Origin: Arthrobacter pascens
GTDB taxonomy: Bacteria; Actinomycetota; Actinomycetes; Actinomycetales; Micrococcaceae
Assembly: GCF_017052465.1 (NCBI RefSeq)
Contig: NZ_JAFHKT010000127.1
Location: 27,047-91,046 of the forward strand
Reading direction: 5' to 3'
Length of the DNA: 64,000 nucleotides
Shown here one piece after another: positions 51,666 through 60,546 of this stretch. The stretch's first letter is position 1. The number at the start of each line of letters is the position of its first letter. Below the pieces are notes generated by a model. The model searched no databases. It saw only the letters and a list, made by a program, of their open reading frames with translations, and had not been told where the DNA came from. A program made the position numbers and the translations under genes.

Positions 51666-54296
51666 CTAGCTCCGCTGGTGCTGGTCCAGGAGCCGGGCGC
51701 AGCGGATGAAGCCGAGGTGCGAGTAGGCCTGCGGATGGTTCCCCAGGTGGGTTTCCGTGCCGGGATCGTATTCCTCCGGCAGCAGCCCCGTGGGCCCGAA
51801 CAGGTTCACCAGCTGGTCGAAGAGGTCCCACGCCTCGGAGATGCGGCCCACGGCCACATACGCCTCGATGAGCCAGGTGGTGCAGATGTGGAAGCCGCCC
51901 TCCAGGCCCGGCAAACCGTCGTCGTACCTGTAGCGGAAAACGGTGGGGCCCACGCGAAGCTCCCGTTCCACAGCCGTCACGGTGTCCAGGAACCGCTGGT
52001 CGCCGACGTCGAGGAGGCCGGACAGGCCGATGTGCAGGACCGCGGCATCCAGGTCCGGGCTGTCATATGCCACGGTGTAGGAAGCGGCGGTCTCGTCCCA
52101 GCCCTCGCGGAGCACCTCATCCCGGATGGTCGCGGCGGTGCCGGCCCAGGAGGGTTCGGGCTCCCGGCCGTGGCGGGCTGCCGCGCGGAGGGCCCGGTCC
52201 AGAGTCACCCAGCACATCACCTTCGTGTAGACGTGGTGCCGCGGGGCACGCCGGGCCTCCCAGATCCCGTGGTCCGGCTCGTGCCACCGGGCCAGCACCG
52301 CATGCGCCATCTGCACCATCAGGTCCCAGTGCGGGTCAGCCAGTGAGCCCCGGGCCTCGCTCAGCCCGTGGATCAGCTCCGCGATGGGCCCGAACACGTC
52401 CAGCTGGACCTGGTGGTCCGCGGCGTTGCCGATTCGGACGGGCCGCGATCCCGCATAGCCGGGGAGGCTTTCAATGATCGCTTCTGTGCTCAGCGGCGCG
52501 CCGGTGACCGAGTAGAGCGGGTGCAGCCATTCAGGGCCCGGGGCGTTGGCCAGGATCCTGCCCAGCCAGCGGAGGAAGCCGTCTGCCTCCTCGGTCGAGC
52601 CCAGGTCCACGAGCGCATTCACCGTCATGGAGCCGTCCCGCAGCCAGCAGTAGCGGTAATCCCAGTTGCGGGTTCCGCCGATCCCTTCCGGCAACGACGT
52701 GGTGGGCGCCGCGAGCACGGCACCGGTGGGCTCATGGACCAGGGCGCGGAGCACAAGGGCTGAACGCCGCACCAGGGACGGTTTGACGGACGGCAGCGCC
52801 AGCTCCTGCACCCAGCGGCGGGAATGGAGCGCGACGGCGGAGCGGCGGGCGGTCTCGTCCGTCCCGTCCGGGTGGCGCTGGACCTCGGTGTCGCCGCAGC
52901 GCAGGTTGAGGACCACGGGGCCCTGCCGCAGGTTGACCTCCGCCGTGGCCGTGGCATGCCGGCCGTCCGAGGTGATGGAGAAGCTGACGCCCGGGGCCAG
53001 CAGGACGATGGGATCGGACGTGCCGGCGACGTGCAGCTCACCACCGCGTGCCTCCATGCTGAACGGCGCGTTGGCGTAGTCCGGCCGGGGTGCGAAGACG
53101 ATCCGGGCCGCTCCGGTTCCGGACAGCACCCGGACCAGGCTGGTGATCCCCTCGGGGGCCGGTTCAAGGTAGTCGGTCACCGTAACGTCCGCCCACCGGG
53201 TTTCCACGATCATCGTGCTGTCCACGTAGCGCTGCCCCAGCACCTGCGACGCCTTGACCGGCTCCACCGAGAAGTGGCCGGCGGCATCCCCGCCCAGGAG
53301 GTGGGCAAACAGCGAGCCGGAGTCGGGCAGGGGGTGGCTCATCCAGCAGATTTTGGCGTCGGGCGTGAGCAGTGCTGTTGAGGAGCCGTTTCCGATCATG
53401 GAGTGGCGCTCCAGGCCAACCGCATCTTCACCGAAGAGCCACGCGCGCCGCAGCTCGAAGAGGATCGCCAGTACCCGGGCAAACGATTCCGGATCCCGCA
53501 GCCGGTGTTTGGCCTGGCTCGGGAGCTCTCCGACCCACAGCCCCATGTCCGGGCCGCGGAGCGTGGCCATGGCCATCTCATCGCTCACCGCATCACCGGC
53601 GTACAGGGCCGCGCTCACCCCGAGCCTGGACCGCAGGTGTTCCAGCGCGTCGGCCTTGGAGGGCTCCACCACCGACAGGTCCAGCACCGAGCCGTCCACG
53701 ATGAAGAACAGGCCCAGGGCCGTGGCCACTTCCTCGGCCTTCTGCGCCGCCTCTGCGACGATCTCCGGGGCAGCCGGCCGGGTGTGTACCGAGACCGCCA
53801 CCGGCTTCCGCTCGATGGTGATGCCCTTGTAGGCGCCGATGGATTCGAGCAGGGCCTGGTTGGCCTGCTGCAGGACAGATTCGGTGGCCAGGGACAGGCC
53901 GTGGGCGAACCCCATGTCGAACTCTGCCCCGTGGGACCCGACGAGGTGGACTTCCGCGGGGAGCCGTGACACCGCGGCCAGGTCCCGCAGCGACCGGCCC
54001 GAGATGACCGCGGCGTGCGTGTTGGGCAGGGCAGCCAACGCGCGGAGCGCAATCGCCGCACCGCCCAGGGGCAGGGTCTCGGTCGAGATGCCCTCCGCCG
54101 CGCAGAGCGTTCCGCCGTAATTACAGGCCACCAGCAGCCCCGGCGTGCGGGCCAGGATCTTCAGCTCGCCGAGCAGCTGGGGCGTCAAACCGTCATCGGC
54201 GGCATCCGACTGGACGAACGCCCTCAGCAGCCCCAGCGGCAGGGATTTTGTCAGGAGTGCGGAATCGGCCACCGTTTGGTTGAGCGGAGTTGGCAT
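51666..54296 (-). CDS. OtsB-like pseudo-phosphatase fused to GH15 glucoamylase/trehalase
   Basis: An 876-residue fusion. Residues 40-285 are a trehalose-6-phosphate phosphatase fold of the HAD superfamily, but the catalytic DxDGT reads Asn59-Tyr60-Gly61-Gly-Thr: both aspartates are lost. Motif IV (AGDAVSDEMAM) remains. Residues 290-870 are a GH15 enzyme of the actinobacterial trehalase type, with GGTRNWDYRYCWLRDGSMT, SLPGYAGSRPVRIGNAA, a general acid Glu in HGIWEARRAPRHH and GLLPEEYDP-LGNHPQAYSHLG; its catalytic positions are kept. Trehalose hydrolysis is likely; the dead phosphatase part may sense trehalose-6-phosphate. Stand-alone gene. Confidence 0.88.
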   Translation of the reverse strand: MPTPLNQTVADSALLTKSLPLGLLRAFVQSDAADDGLTPQLLGELKILARTPGLLVACNYGGTLCAAEGISTETLPLGGAAIALRALAALPNTHAAVISGRSLRDLAAVSRLPAEVHLVGSHGAEFDMGFAHGLSLATESVLQQANQALLESIGAYKGITIERKPVAVSVHTRPAAPEIVAEAAQKAEEVATALGLFFIVDGSVLDLSVVEPSKADALEHLRSRLGVSAALYAGDAVSDEMAMATLRGPDMGLWVGELPSQAKHRLRDPESFARVLAILFELRRAWLFGEDAVGLERHSMIGNGSSTALLTPDAKICWMSHPLPDSGSLFAHLLGGDAAGHFSVEPVKASQVLGQRYVDSTMIVETRWADVTVTDYLEPAPEGITSLVRVLSGTGAARIVFAPRPDYANAPFSMEARGGELHVAGTSDPIVLLAPGVSFSITSDGRHATATAEVNLRQGPVVLNLRCGDTEVQRHPDGTDETARRSAVALHSRRWVQELALPSVKPSLVRRSALVLRALVHEPTGAVLAAPTTSLPEGIGGTRNWDYRYCWLRDGSMTVNALVDLGSTEEADGFLRWLGRILANAPGPEWLHPLYSVTGAPLSTEAIIESLPGYAGSRPVRIGNAADHQVQLDVFGPIAELIHGLSEARGSLADPHWDLMVQMAHAVLARWHEPDHGIWEARRAPRHHVYTKVMCWVTLDRALRAAARHGREPEPSWAGTAATIRDEVLREGWDETAASYTVAYDSPDLDAAVLHIGLSGLLDVGDQRFLDTVTAVERELRVGPTVFRYRYDDGLPGLEGGFHICTTWLIEAYVAVGRISEAWDLFDQLVNLFGPTGLLPEEYDPGTETHLGNHPQAYSHLGFIRCARLLDQHQRS

Positions 54297-54446
54297 GCTC
54301 GGAATTCCTTAGGATCATCCCCACATGGACGCTTGGACCCTCTCAGTGTCCGGCACGGCCGTTTCCCCTGAATATCCCGGTCGTTGCGGTCATGTAACTT
54401 CGACGGCGGCACCGTCTTCCCTGCCGCCGCAGGAACCGGCAACCCG

Positions 54447-55436
54447 CTAGGCCCGGACCAGGCCCGCTGCTTCCGCCAGCAGTTCCACCGAGCGCAGCCG
54501 CCCCAGGGTGCCGGTGCTCTGGTGGGCCACGATGAGTTCGTCGGCGTCGGCATGCCTGGCGAATCCGTCCAGGTACTCCAGCACCACGTCCGGGGTCCCG
54601 ACCGCCGAGTACTTCATCATCTGGGACACGTGCTGGCCCTGCGGAGAGTCCAGGATCATGTCCGCTTCGTCATCCGTGAACTCCCTCCCGCCGCCGAAGA
54701 AGAGCGAGACGCGGGCGCGCAGGGTGGCCCGGAACATCTCCTGCGCTTCGGGTGCCGAATCGGCGGCAATGACGTTGGCGCCGGCGATGACGTGCGGCGC
54801 CTCGAGCTGCTCGGAGGGCTTGAATTCCCGGCGGTAGATGGCCACCGCGTCCTGGAGCGCGTTCGGTGCAAAATGGGAAGCGAAGGCGTAGGGCAACCCC
54901 AGCTGGGCGGCGAGCCGGGCGCCGAACAGGGACGACCCCAGAATGTACAAGGGCACGTTGGTCCCCTTGCCCGGTGTCGCTTCGACGCCCTGGATGCGGC
55001 TCGGGCCGCTCAGATAGCCCTGCAGTTCCAGCACGTCCTGGGGGAAGGTGTCGGCGGACGACGGGTCGCGGCGGAGTGCCCGCATAGTGTTTTGGTCGCT
55101 GCCGGGTGCGCGGCCGAGGCCCAGGTCGATGCGCCCCGGGTGCAGCGTTTCCAGCGTTCCGAACTGCTCGGCGATGGTGAGCGGCGAGTGGTTGGGCAGC
55201 ATCACTCCTCCCGCTCCCAGCCGGATGCTCTCGGTATGGGCTGCCACGTGGGCGATCAGGACACTCGTCGCCGAGGACGCAATCGAGGACATGTTGTGGT
55301 GCTCCGCGTACCAGACCCGCCGGTAGCCAAGCTCCTCGGCGCTTTGCGCCATGGCCACGCTCCCGGCGAAGCTCTCCGCCGCCGTCTGGCCCTTGCCGAT
55401 CGTCGCAAGGTCAAGGATGGAGAGGGGAACAGTCAC
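54447..55436 (-). CDS. LLM-class flavin-dependent oxidoreductase (MsnO8 type)
   Basis: A 329-residue luciferase-like protein: [80 protein letters not shown] and [30 protein letters not shown] are the standard blocks of the MsnO8/YtmO-like branch. GTG at 55436 is chosen because homology begins there. The substrate is unknown. Not the same branch as the monooxygenase at 3.5-4.9 kb. Confidence 0.9.
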   Translation of the reverse strand: MTVPLSILDLATIGKGQTAAESFAGSVAMAQSAEELGYRRVWYAEHHNMSSIASSATSVLIAHVAAHTESIRLGAGGVMLPNHSPLTIAEQFGTLETLHPGRIDLGLGRAPGSDQNTMRALRRDPSSADTFPQDVLELQGYLSGPSRIQGVEATPGKGTNVPLYILGSSLFGARLAAQLGLPYAFASHFAPNALQDAVAIYRREFKPSEQLEAPHVIAGANVIAADSAPEAQEMFRATLRARVSLFFGGGREFTDDEADMILDSPQGQHVSQMMKYSAVGTPDVVLEYLDGFARHADADELIVAHQSTGTLGRLRSVELLAEAAGLVRA

Positions 55437-55603
55437 GGGGAGCCGGCCTTTCGTTGCGGATGGGCCGGCACGGATGGTTGCGCGGCACACCTTCGACAAC
55501 GACGGCGGCGTGGGCGTTATTTCTGCCAGGCCGGGTGATGCTGTCCACAGTTTTGGGCTCCAGAGCTGGCCGGCGGACGCGGGTCCGCCACTAAGCTAGC
55601 GGC

Positions 55604-57295
55604 ATGGCCAACAAATCAACAGCAGACAAAGTCGCCACGATCCAAAAAGGCTACGCGCTGGAGGGCGCCACCATCGAGCTGGGGGCCGCCATCGTCGACG
55701 GCGAACTCCACAAAGATGCGCCGGTCCGGCTGCCCCTGTCCATGATGAACCGGCACGGACTGGTGGCCGGCGCCACCGGCACGGGCAAGACCGTCACGCT
55801 GCACATGATGGCAGAGCAGCTCTCCGCCGCCGGTGTGCCCGTTTTCCTGGCCGACATCAAGGGCGATCTGTCGGGCCTGGCCACGGCGGCCACGGCGAGC
55901 GACAAGCTGACGGCGCGGACCGAGAGCATCGGACAGCGGTGGGCGGGCAAGGCGTTCCCGGTGGAGTTCCTGGCCCTTGGCGGCGACGGCAACGGCGTCC
56001 CGGTCCGCGCCACCATCACGTCCTTCGGGCCCATCCTGCTTTCGCGCATTATGGAGCTCAACGACACGCAGGAGTCCAGCCTCCAGCTGGTCTTCCACTT
56101 CGCTGACAAGAACAACCTCGAGCTGGTGGACCTCAAGGACCTCCGCGCCGTCATCCAGCACCTCACCTCCGAGGAGGGCAAGGAGGCCCTGCGGGAACTC
56201 GGCGGCCTGTCGAAAGCGACGGCCGGCGTCATCCTCCGCGAGCTCGTGGCACTGGAAGCCCAGGGGATGGAGCGTTTCTTTGGCGAGCCGGAGTTCGACA
56301 CGGCCGAGCTCCTCCGCACCGCCCCCGACGGCCGCGGCGTCATCACCTGCCTGGAACTTCCTACGCTGCAGACCAAGCCCATGGTGTTTTCCACCTTCCT
56401 GATGTGGCTGCTGGCGGACCTGTTCGAAGACCTGCCCGAGGCGGGCGACCTCGACAAGCCGAAGCTCGTGTTCTTCCTCGACGAGGCGCATCTCCTGTTC
56501 AATGACGCCTCCAAGGCCTTCCTCGAGGCCATCACCACCACGGTTCGGCTGATCCGGTCCAAGGGTGTCGGCATCTTCTTCGTGACGCAGACGCCGAAGG
56601 ACGTGCCTGCCGATGTGCTCGGCCAACTGGCCAACCGCGTCCAGCACGCGCTCCGGGCCTTCACGCCGGAGGATGCCAAGGCACTCAAGGCCACGGTCTC
56701 GACATTCCCTGTCAGCGACTACGACCTGGGGGAGACCCTCACGTCCGCGGGCATCGGCGAGGCCGTCATCACGGTCATGAACGAGAGGGGCGCGCCCACG
56801 CCGGTGGCGCTCACCCGCCTGCGGGCCCCCGAGTCCGTCATGGGTCCCAGCACGAGTGAGTTGGTCAAGAGCACGGTGGCCGGCTCGGCGCTGCTTGCCA
56901 AGTACGGGACAGCCGTGGACGGCGTGTCCGCGTACGAAAAACTGGCCGGCCAGGCCGCCGCTCCGACCGGACCCGCGGCGCCGGGCCAGCCACCGACTCC
57001 GGCCACTGACGTGTTTGTCCCCGGCAGCATCACGCCGGGGACCGTGGACGCCGAGGCCCGCCGCATCGAGGAGGAAATCCTCGGACGCCCGAGCAGCCGG
57101 CCGGCCCCGGAACCCGGGCGTGAACCGGCTCCGCGTTCCGCGCCCCCAGCCGGCGGCATGATGGATGACATTACCGGCGCGCTCGGCGGAGCCATCGGCG
57201 GCGGCCTCAAGAGCATGGTCCGGTCGATGGGAACCCAGCTGGGCCGCGAACTGTTGCGCGGCGTTTTCGGCACCTCATCCCGGCGCCGCCGCTGA
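55604..57295 (+). CDS. DUF853 (HerA-like) ATPase
   Basis: A 563-residue P-loop ATPase. Walker A is GATGTGKTVT (Lys62), with ADIKGDLSG just after, and Walker B LVFFLDEAHLLF near 290; VGIFFVTQTPKDVPADVLGQL follows as the sensor block. These are DUF853/HerA-helicase-like features. The last 130 residues are a Pro/Ala/Arg-rich linker and a short Gly-rich tail ending in SSRRRR. Role in DNA processing is assumed from the family; no NurA nuclease lies nearby. Confidence 0.88.
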   Translation: MANKSTADKVATIQKGYALEGATIELGAAIVDGELHKDAPVRLPLSMMNRHGLVAGATGTGKTVTLHMMAEQLSAAGVPVFLADIKGDLSGLATAATASDKLTARTESIGQRWAGKAFPVEFLALGGDGNGVPVRATITSFGPILLSRIMELNDTQESSLQLVFHFADKNNLELVDLKDLRAVIQHLTSEEGKEALRELGGLSKATAGVILRELVALEAQGMERFFGEPEFDTAELLRTAPDGRGVITCLELPTLQTKPMVFSTFLMWLLADLFEDLPEAGDLDKPKLVFFLDEAHLLFNDASKAFLEAITTTVRLIRSKGVGIFFVTQTPKDVPADVLGQLANRVQHALRAFTPEDAKALKATVSTFPVSDYDLGETLTSAGIGEAVITVMNERGAPTPVALTRLRAPESVMGPSTSELVKSTVAGSALLAKYGTAVDGVSAYEKLAGQAAAPTGPAAPGQPPTPATDVFVPGSITPGTVDAEARRIEEEILGRPSSRPAPEPGREPAPRSAPPAGGMMDDITGALGGAIGGGLKSMVRSMGTQLGRELLRGVFGTSSRRRR

Positions 57296-57417
57296 TGCCA
57301 AGGGGCGTCGTCCCGCCGGCGACGCCCCGCCGTCGGACGTTCCTCCGTGGCTGTGCCACGTCATGCTCGGCACCCGCGACTCCTGAGTTCGCATAACTAG
57401 CAGGTAACGTAAGGTGC

Positions 57418-58416
57418 GTGCAGATGAGTCAAGCGTTGGTGAAGTTGGCGGCCGGGTGGCTGCTGGGCCTCATGCTTGCCGTCGCCGGAGCCATCGTTTC
57501 GGTCAATCTGGTGAACAACTCTGTGGCCAGCCCGCAGCAGCCTGTCCGGGAATATCTGGACGCCCTCCAGAAGGGTGAGGGCGAGCGGGCGCTGGGCCTC
57601 CTCCGTGCCTCGGTGCCGGATGCAGACGCCGCCATGCTCGACGGCACGGCGCTGCAGACCTCCGCGTCGCGCATCGCGAACGTGAAGATCGGCGGTGCGG
57701 AGGCCCGTGGCGGCAAGCGGGTGATGGTGCCCATGGAGTACACGATCGACGGCAGCCGCCTGCGCACCGAGTTCCTGCTGGAAAGCACCGGTACGGAGTG
57801 GCTGTTCTTCAACAAGTGGGCCTTCGTTCCTTCCGCCTTGCCCACCATCGACGTCACTGTGGTGAACTCGAATGAAGCCACGCTGAACGGGGTGCCAGTG
57901 AACATGCCCGGCGGCCGCAGCACCTTTGCCGTGTTCTATCCGGGCGAGTTCGAGGCCTCTCTGAACGGGGAGTTCTTCTCGGCGAAGCCCACCCGGGCCA
58001 CGGTCTCCGGCCGGGAGCTCCCCGCGGCGCCGCTGAATCTCCTGACCCAGGCGACGGACGAACTGAACCAGGCTGTGGCGTCCAGGGTCAAGGAATTCCT
58101 GGACACGTGCGCCGCGGACGCCGTCAAGCAGCAACGCCTGCAGCCCGACTGCCCGTTCTACCACGCCACGCCCAACAGGGTGGTGGACGGCACCATCAAG
58201 TGGAGCATCACCGAGTACCCGAAGATCAGTATTGAGCCGTTCGAGGGCAAATGGGTGGTCGCGCCCCTGGACGGCAAGGCCAGGATCACCGCCGAGCAGG
58301 TCGACCTGTTCACGGGCGGCGTCTCGCCCCTGGACGTGGAGCACGACTTCAGCTTCACCACGCGCCTGGACATCAACGGCGACACCATCAAGGTCACGCC
58401 GCTCCTCAGCTTCTAG
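57418..58416 (+). CDS. Membrane-anchored hypothetical protein
   Basis: A 332-residue protein with one N-terminal hydrophobic helix (LVKLAAGWLLGLMLAVAGAI) and a large extracytoplasmic part. Residues 45-150 look like an NTF2-like fold (VREYLDALQKGEGERALGLL). Beta-rich segments follow with two Cys (DTCAADAV, PDCPFYH) able to form a disulfide. No named family recognised. GTG at 57418 or ATG at 57424 could start it. Lies after the DUF853 gene on the same strand with a 122-base gap. Confidence 0.75.
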   Translation: MQMSQALVKLAAGWLLGLMLAVAGAIVSVNLVNNSVASPQQPVREYLDALQKGEGERALGLLRASVPDADAAMLDGTALQTSASRIANVKIGGAEARGGKRVMVPMEYTIDGSRLRTEFLLESTGTEWLFFNKWAFVPSALPTIDVTVVNSNEATLNGVPVNMPGGRSTFAVFYPGEFEASLNGEFFSAKPTRATVSGRELPAAPLNLLTQATDELNQAVASRVKEFLDTCAADAVKQQRLQPDCPFYHATPNRVVDGTIKWSITEYPKISIEPFEGKWVVAPLDGKARITAEQVDLFTGGVSPLDVEHDFSFTTRLDINGDTIKVTPLLSF

Positions 58417-58469
58417 GGCCCGGCTGCCCGGCTGCGGCACCGGCCCAGTTCTGAACTCAGCCTCAACAA

Positions 58470-58515
58470 AACTGGCCCGGTTCCCAACCGTTGAAGGTCG
58501 AAAACCGGGCCAGTT
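58470..58515. terminator. Bidirectional hairpin terminator
   Basis: AACTGGCCCGGTT (58470-58482) pairs perfectly with AACCGGGCCAGTT (58503-58515) over a 20-base loop, between two convergent genes. Confidence 0.8.
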
Positions 58516-58536
58516 CAGCACACTCGAGCGGCCGGC

Positions 58537-60546
58537 TCAGTCCATGCCGCGGAGGTCCAGCACCAGTTCGGCGTCGCCGTCGGGCTGCAGCACCACCGGG
58601 ATGCCCCAGTCCTGCTGGTACAGGTGGCATGCAGCGTGGTCCGGAATCTCGCCGTCCTCAGTCTCGGGCCCGTCGCAGGCCGCGGCGCGCGCGGTAATGT
58701 GAAGCACGCCCTCGGGTACGTCCGAGGCCAGCTCCAGGGTGCGGAGCAGGCCCACGGAGGTGCCGCCGCCCGCCACGAGCAGCTCCGGAGGCGTTGACGA
58801 GATCTTCAGCTGCGTGGGGTCGCCCCAGCGGTCGTCGAGCTTCTGGCCCGTGGGCGCCGTGAAGCGGACCGTCAGATCCAGCAGCCCCGGCGCCACGGGG
58901 CTCTTCGGCCGGTGGGTCTGGACCGCACCCTCGTCCACCTGCTGGGCTTCCTTGGGGATGGGGACGTACACGAGGTGGTGCTTGTTTGCCTCGACCACCA
59001 CCAGAAGCGGTTCCTTGCCTGCCACCCGTGTGTGGTCGACGATGACGTCGGACGGTTCGGACAGGCCCCGCGCGAGGGTGGACACGGTCTTGGCCGCGGG
59101 GTCGTAACGGCGCACGGCACCGTTGTACGTATCGGCAATGGCCACGGAGCCGTCCGGGAGCACAGTGACCCCGAGCGGGTGCTGCAGGCGCGCCTCGGAA
59201 GCTTCGCCGTCGCGGAAACCGAAGTCGAAGAGGCCCTTGCCCACGGCGGACTCAACGGTGACCGTCCCGTCGTCGTCAATCACCAGCTTCCGGAGGGCGG
59301 AGGTCTCCGAGTCCGCCACCCAGATGTTGCCGTCGGCGTCTTCGGCAACGCCGGATGGCTGGGCGAACCAGGCCTCGTGGGCAGGTCCGTCCAAGAGGCC
59401 TTCCAGCCCGTTGCCGGCGATGATGGACACCGCCCCGGTCAGCGGTTCAAAGCTGAAGATCTGGTGCACGCCGGCCATGGCAATCACGACGGCATTCAGC
59501 TTGGCTGACCACACGACATCCCACGGCGAGCTGAGCGAGACCTCAAGCGGGTGCTCGCTCAGGCGTCCGGTGAAGCCCGCAGCGTCCTCGTCGACGCGGG
59601 CGGGGCCGGTCTCCAGCAGGCGCTGCACGCCGTTTCCGACGAGCGTGGTGACGGTTCCGTCCGCGAGGGACAGCCCCCTCAGGCGGTGGTTGACGGAATC
59701 GGCAATCACGACGTCGTAGCCCGTCTTCGCTGCCACGTCTTCCGGCAGCAGGACCAGGCCCTGGGGTTCGTTGAATTCCGCCACGGGCTCCAGGGAATCC
59801 AGGGCCGCGCTGGGGCCGTCGGCGTAGCCCTTCTTGCCGGTGCCAAATGTGCCGAGCACCGTGTGGAAGTCGGTGTCGAGCTCGACGACGCGGTGGTGGC
59901 CCGTGTCCGTGACCAGCCATGTGCCGGCACGTGAGCCGGCGGCAGCGGCGTCGTCGGGCGTTCCGGGTGCAGAGCCCCGGCCGGCCGGGAGGAACAGTGC
60001 CTTGCCGGGGAAGCGGAGGGTGCCCGACGTGGGCTCGGGCGCCACGTAGGGGCCGCTGCCGCGGTGGAGTGTTCCCCGGGCCTCATGCTTGGCGATGAGC
60101 TCGGGGATCAGCACGCCGAGGCCGTCGGCGTGGCCTTCGCCGGAGAGGTGGGCCACGATGTAGCCCTCGGGGTCGATGACCACCAGCGTGGGCCAGGCGC
60201 GGGCCGTGTAGGCCTTCCAGGTTTCCAGCTCGGGGTCGTCCAGGACCGGGTGGTGGATCTCGTACCGCTCCACTGCCGCGGCGAGGGCCACGGGATCGGC
60301 CTCGTGCTCAAACTTCGGGGAGTGCACGCCCACCGTCACCAGGACGTCGGAGTACTTCTCCTCGAGCGGCCGGAGTTCTTCCAGGACGTGGAGGCAGTTG
60401 ATGCAGCAGAAAGTCCAGAAGTCCAGCAGCACGATCTTGCCGCGCAGGGCCTCCAGGTCCAGGGTCTTGCCGCCGGTGTTGAGCCAGTTACGGCCCACCA
60501 GTTCGGAGGCGCGGACCCGGTGGTGGGTGCGTACGGTTTCGCTCAT
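58537..60546 (-). CDS. Thioredoxin-domain NHL-repeat protein (NHLRC2-like)
   Basis: A 669-residue protein. Residues 15-160 are a thioredoxin-like domain with the active site WTFCCINC (CxxC is Cys48-Cys51) and AWPTLVVIDPEG. Residues 180-560 form an NHL-type beta-propeller with repeated LSSPWDVVWS, FAQPSGVAEDADGNIWVADSE, QHPLGVTVLPDGSVAIAD and LSEPSDVIVDH blades. A small beta domain ends the chain. No signal peptide, so cytosolic. Its ATG overlaps the stop of the CopD-CtaG gene by one base. A redox role tied to copper or cytochrome oxidase assembly is suggested by that coupling only. Confidence 0.88.
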   Translation of the reverse strand: MSETVRTHHRVRASELVGRNWLNTGGKTLDLEALRGKIVLLDFWTFCCINCLHVLEELRPLEEKYSDVLVTVGVHSPKFEHEADPVALAAAVERYEIHHPVLDDPELETWKAYTARAWPTLVVIDPEGYIVAHLSGEGHADGLGVLIPELIAKHEARGTLHRGSGPYVAPEPTSGTLRFPGKALFLPAGRGSAPGTPDDAAAAGSRAGTWLVTDTGHHRVVELDTDFHTVLGTFGTGKKGYADGPSAALDSLEPVAEFNEPQGLVLLPEDVAAKTGYDVVIADSVNHRLRGLSLADGTVTTLVGNGVQRLLETGPARVDEDAAGFTGRLSEHPLEVSLSSPWDVVWSAKLNAVVIAMAGVHQIFSFEPLTGAVSIIAGNGLEGLLDGPAHEAWFAQPSGVAEDADGNIWVADSETSALRKLVIDDDGTVTVESAVGKGLFDFGFRDGEASEARLQHPLGVTVLPDGSVAIADTYNGAVRRYDPAAKTVSTLARGLSEPSDVIVDHTRVAGKEPLLVVVEANKHHLVYVPIPKEAQQVDEGAVQTHRPKSPVAPGLLDLTVRFTAPTGQKLDDRWGDPTQLKISSTPPELLVAGGGTSVGLLRTLELASDVPEGVLHITARAAACDGPETEDGEIPDHAACHLYQQDWGIPVVLQPDGDAELVLDLRGMD

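Noticed and set aside
51666..54296. Active trehalose-6-phosphate phosphatase annotation for the fusion
   Set aside because: Both catalytic aspartates of the HAD motif are replaced, confirmed at codon level.
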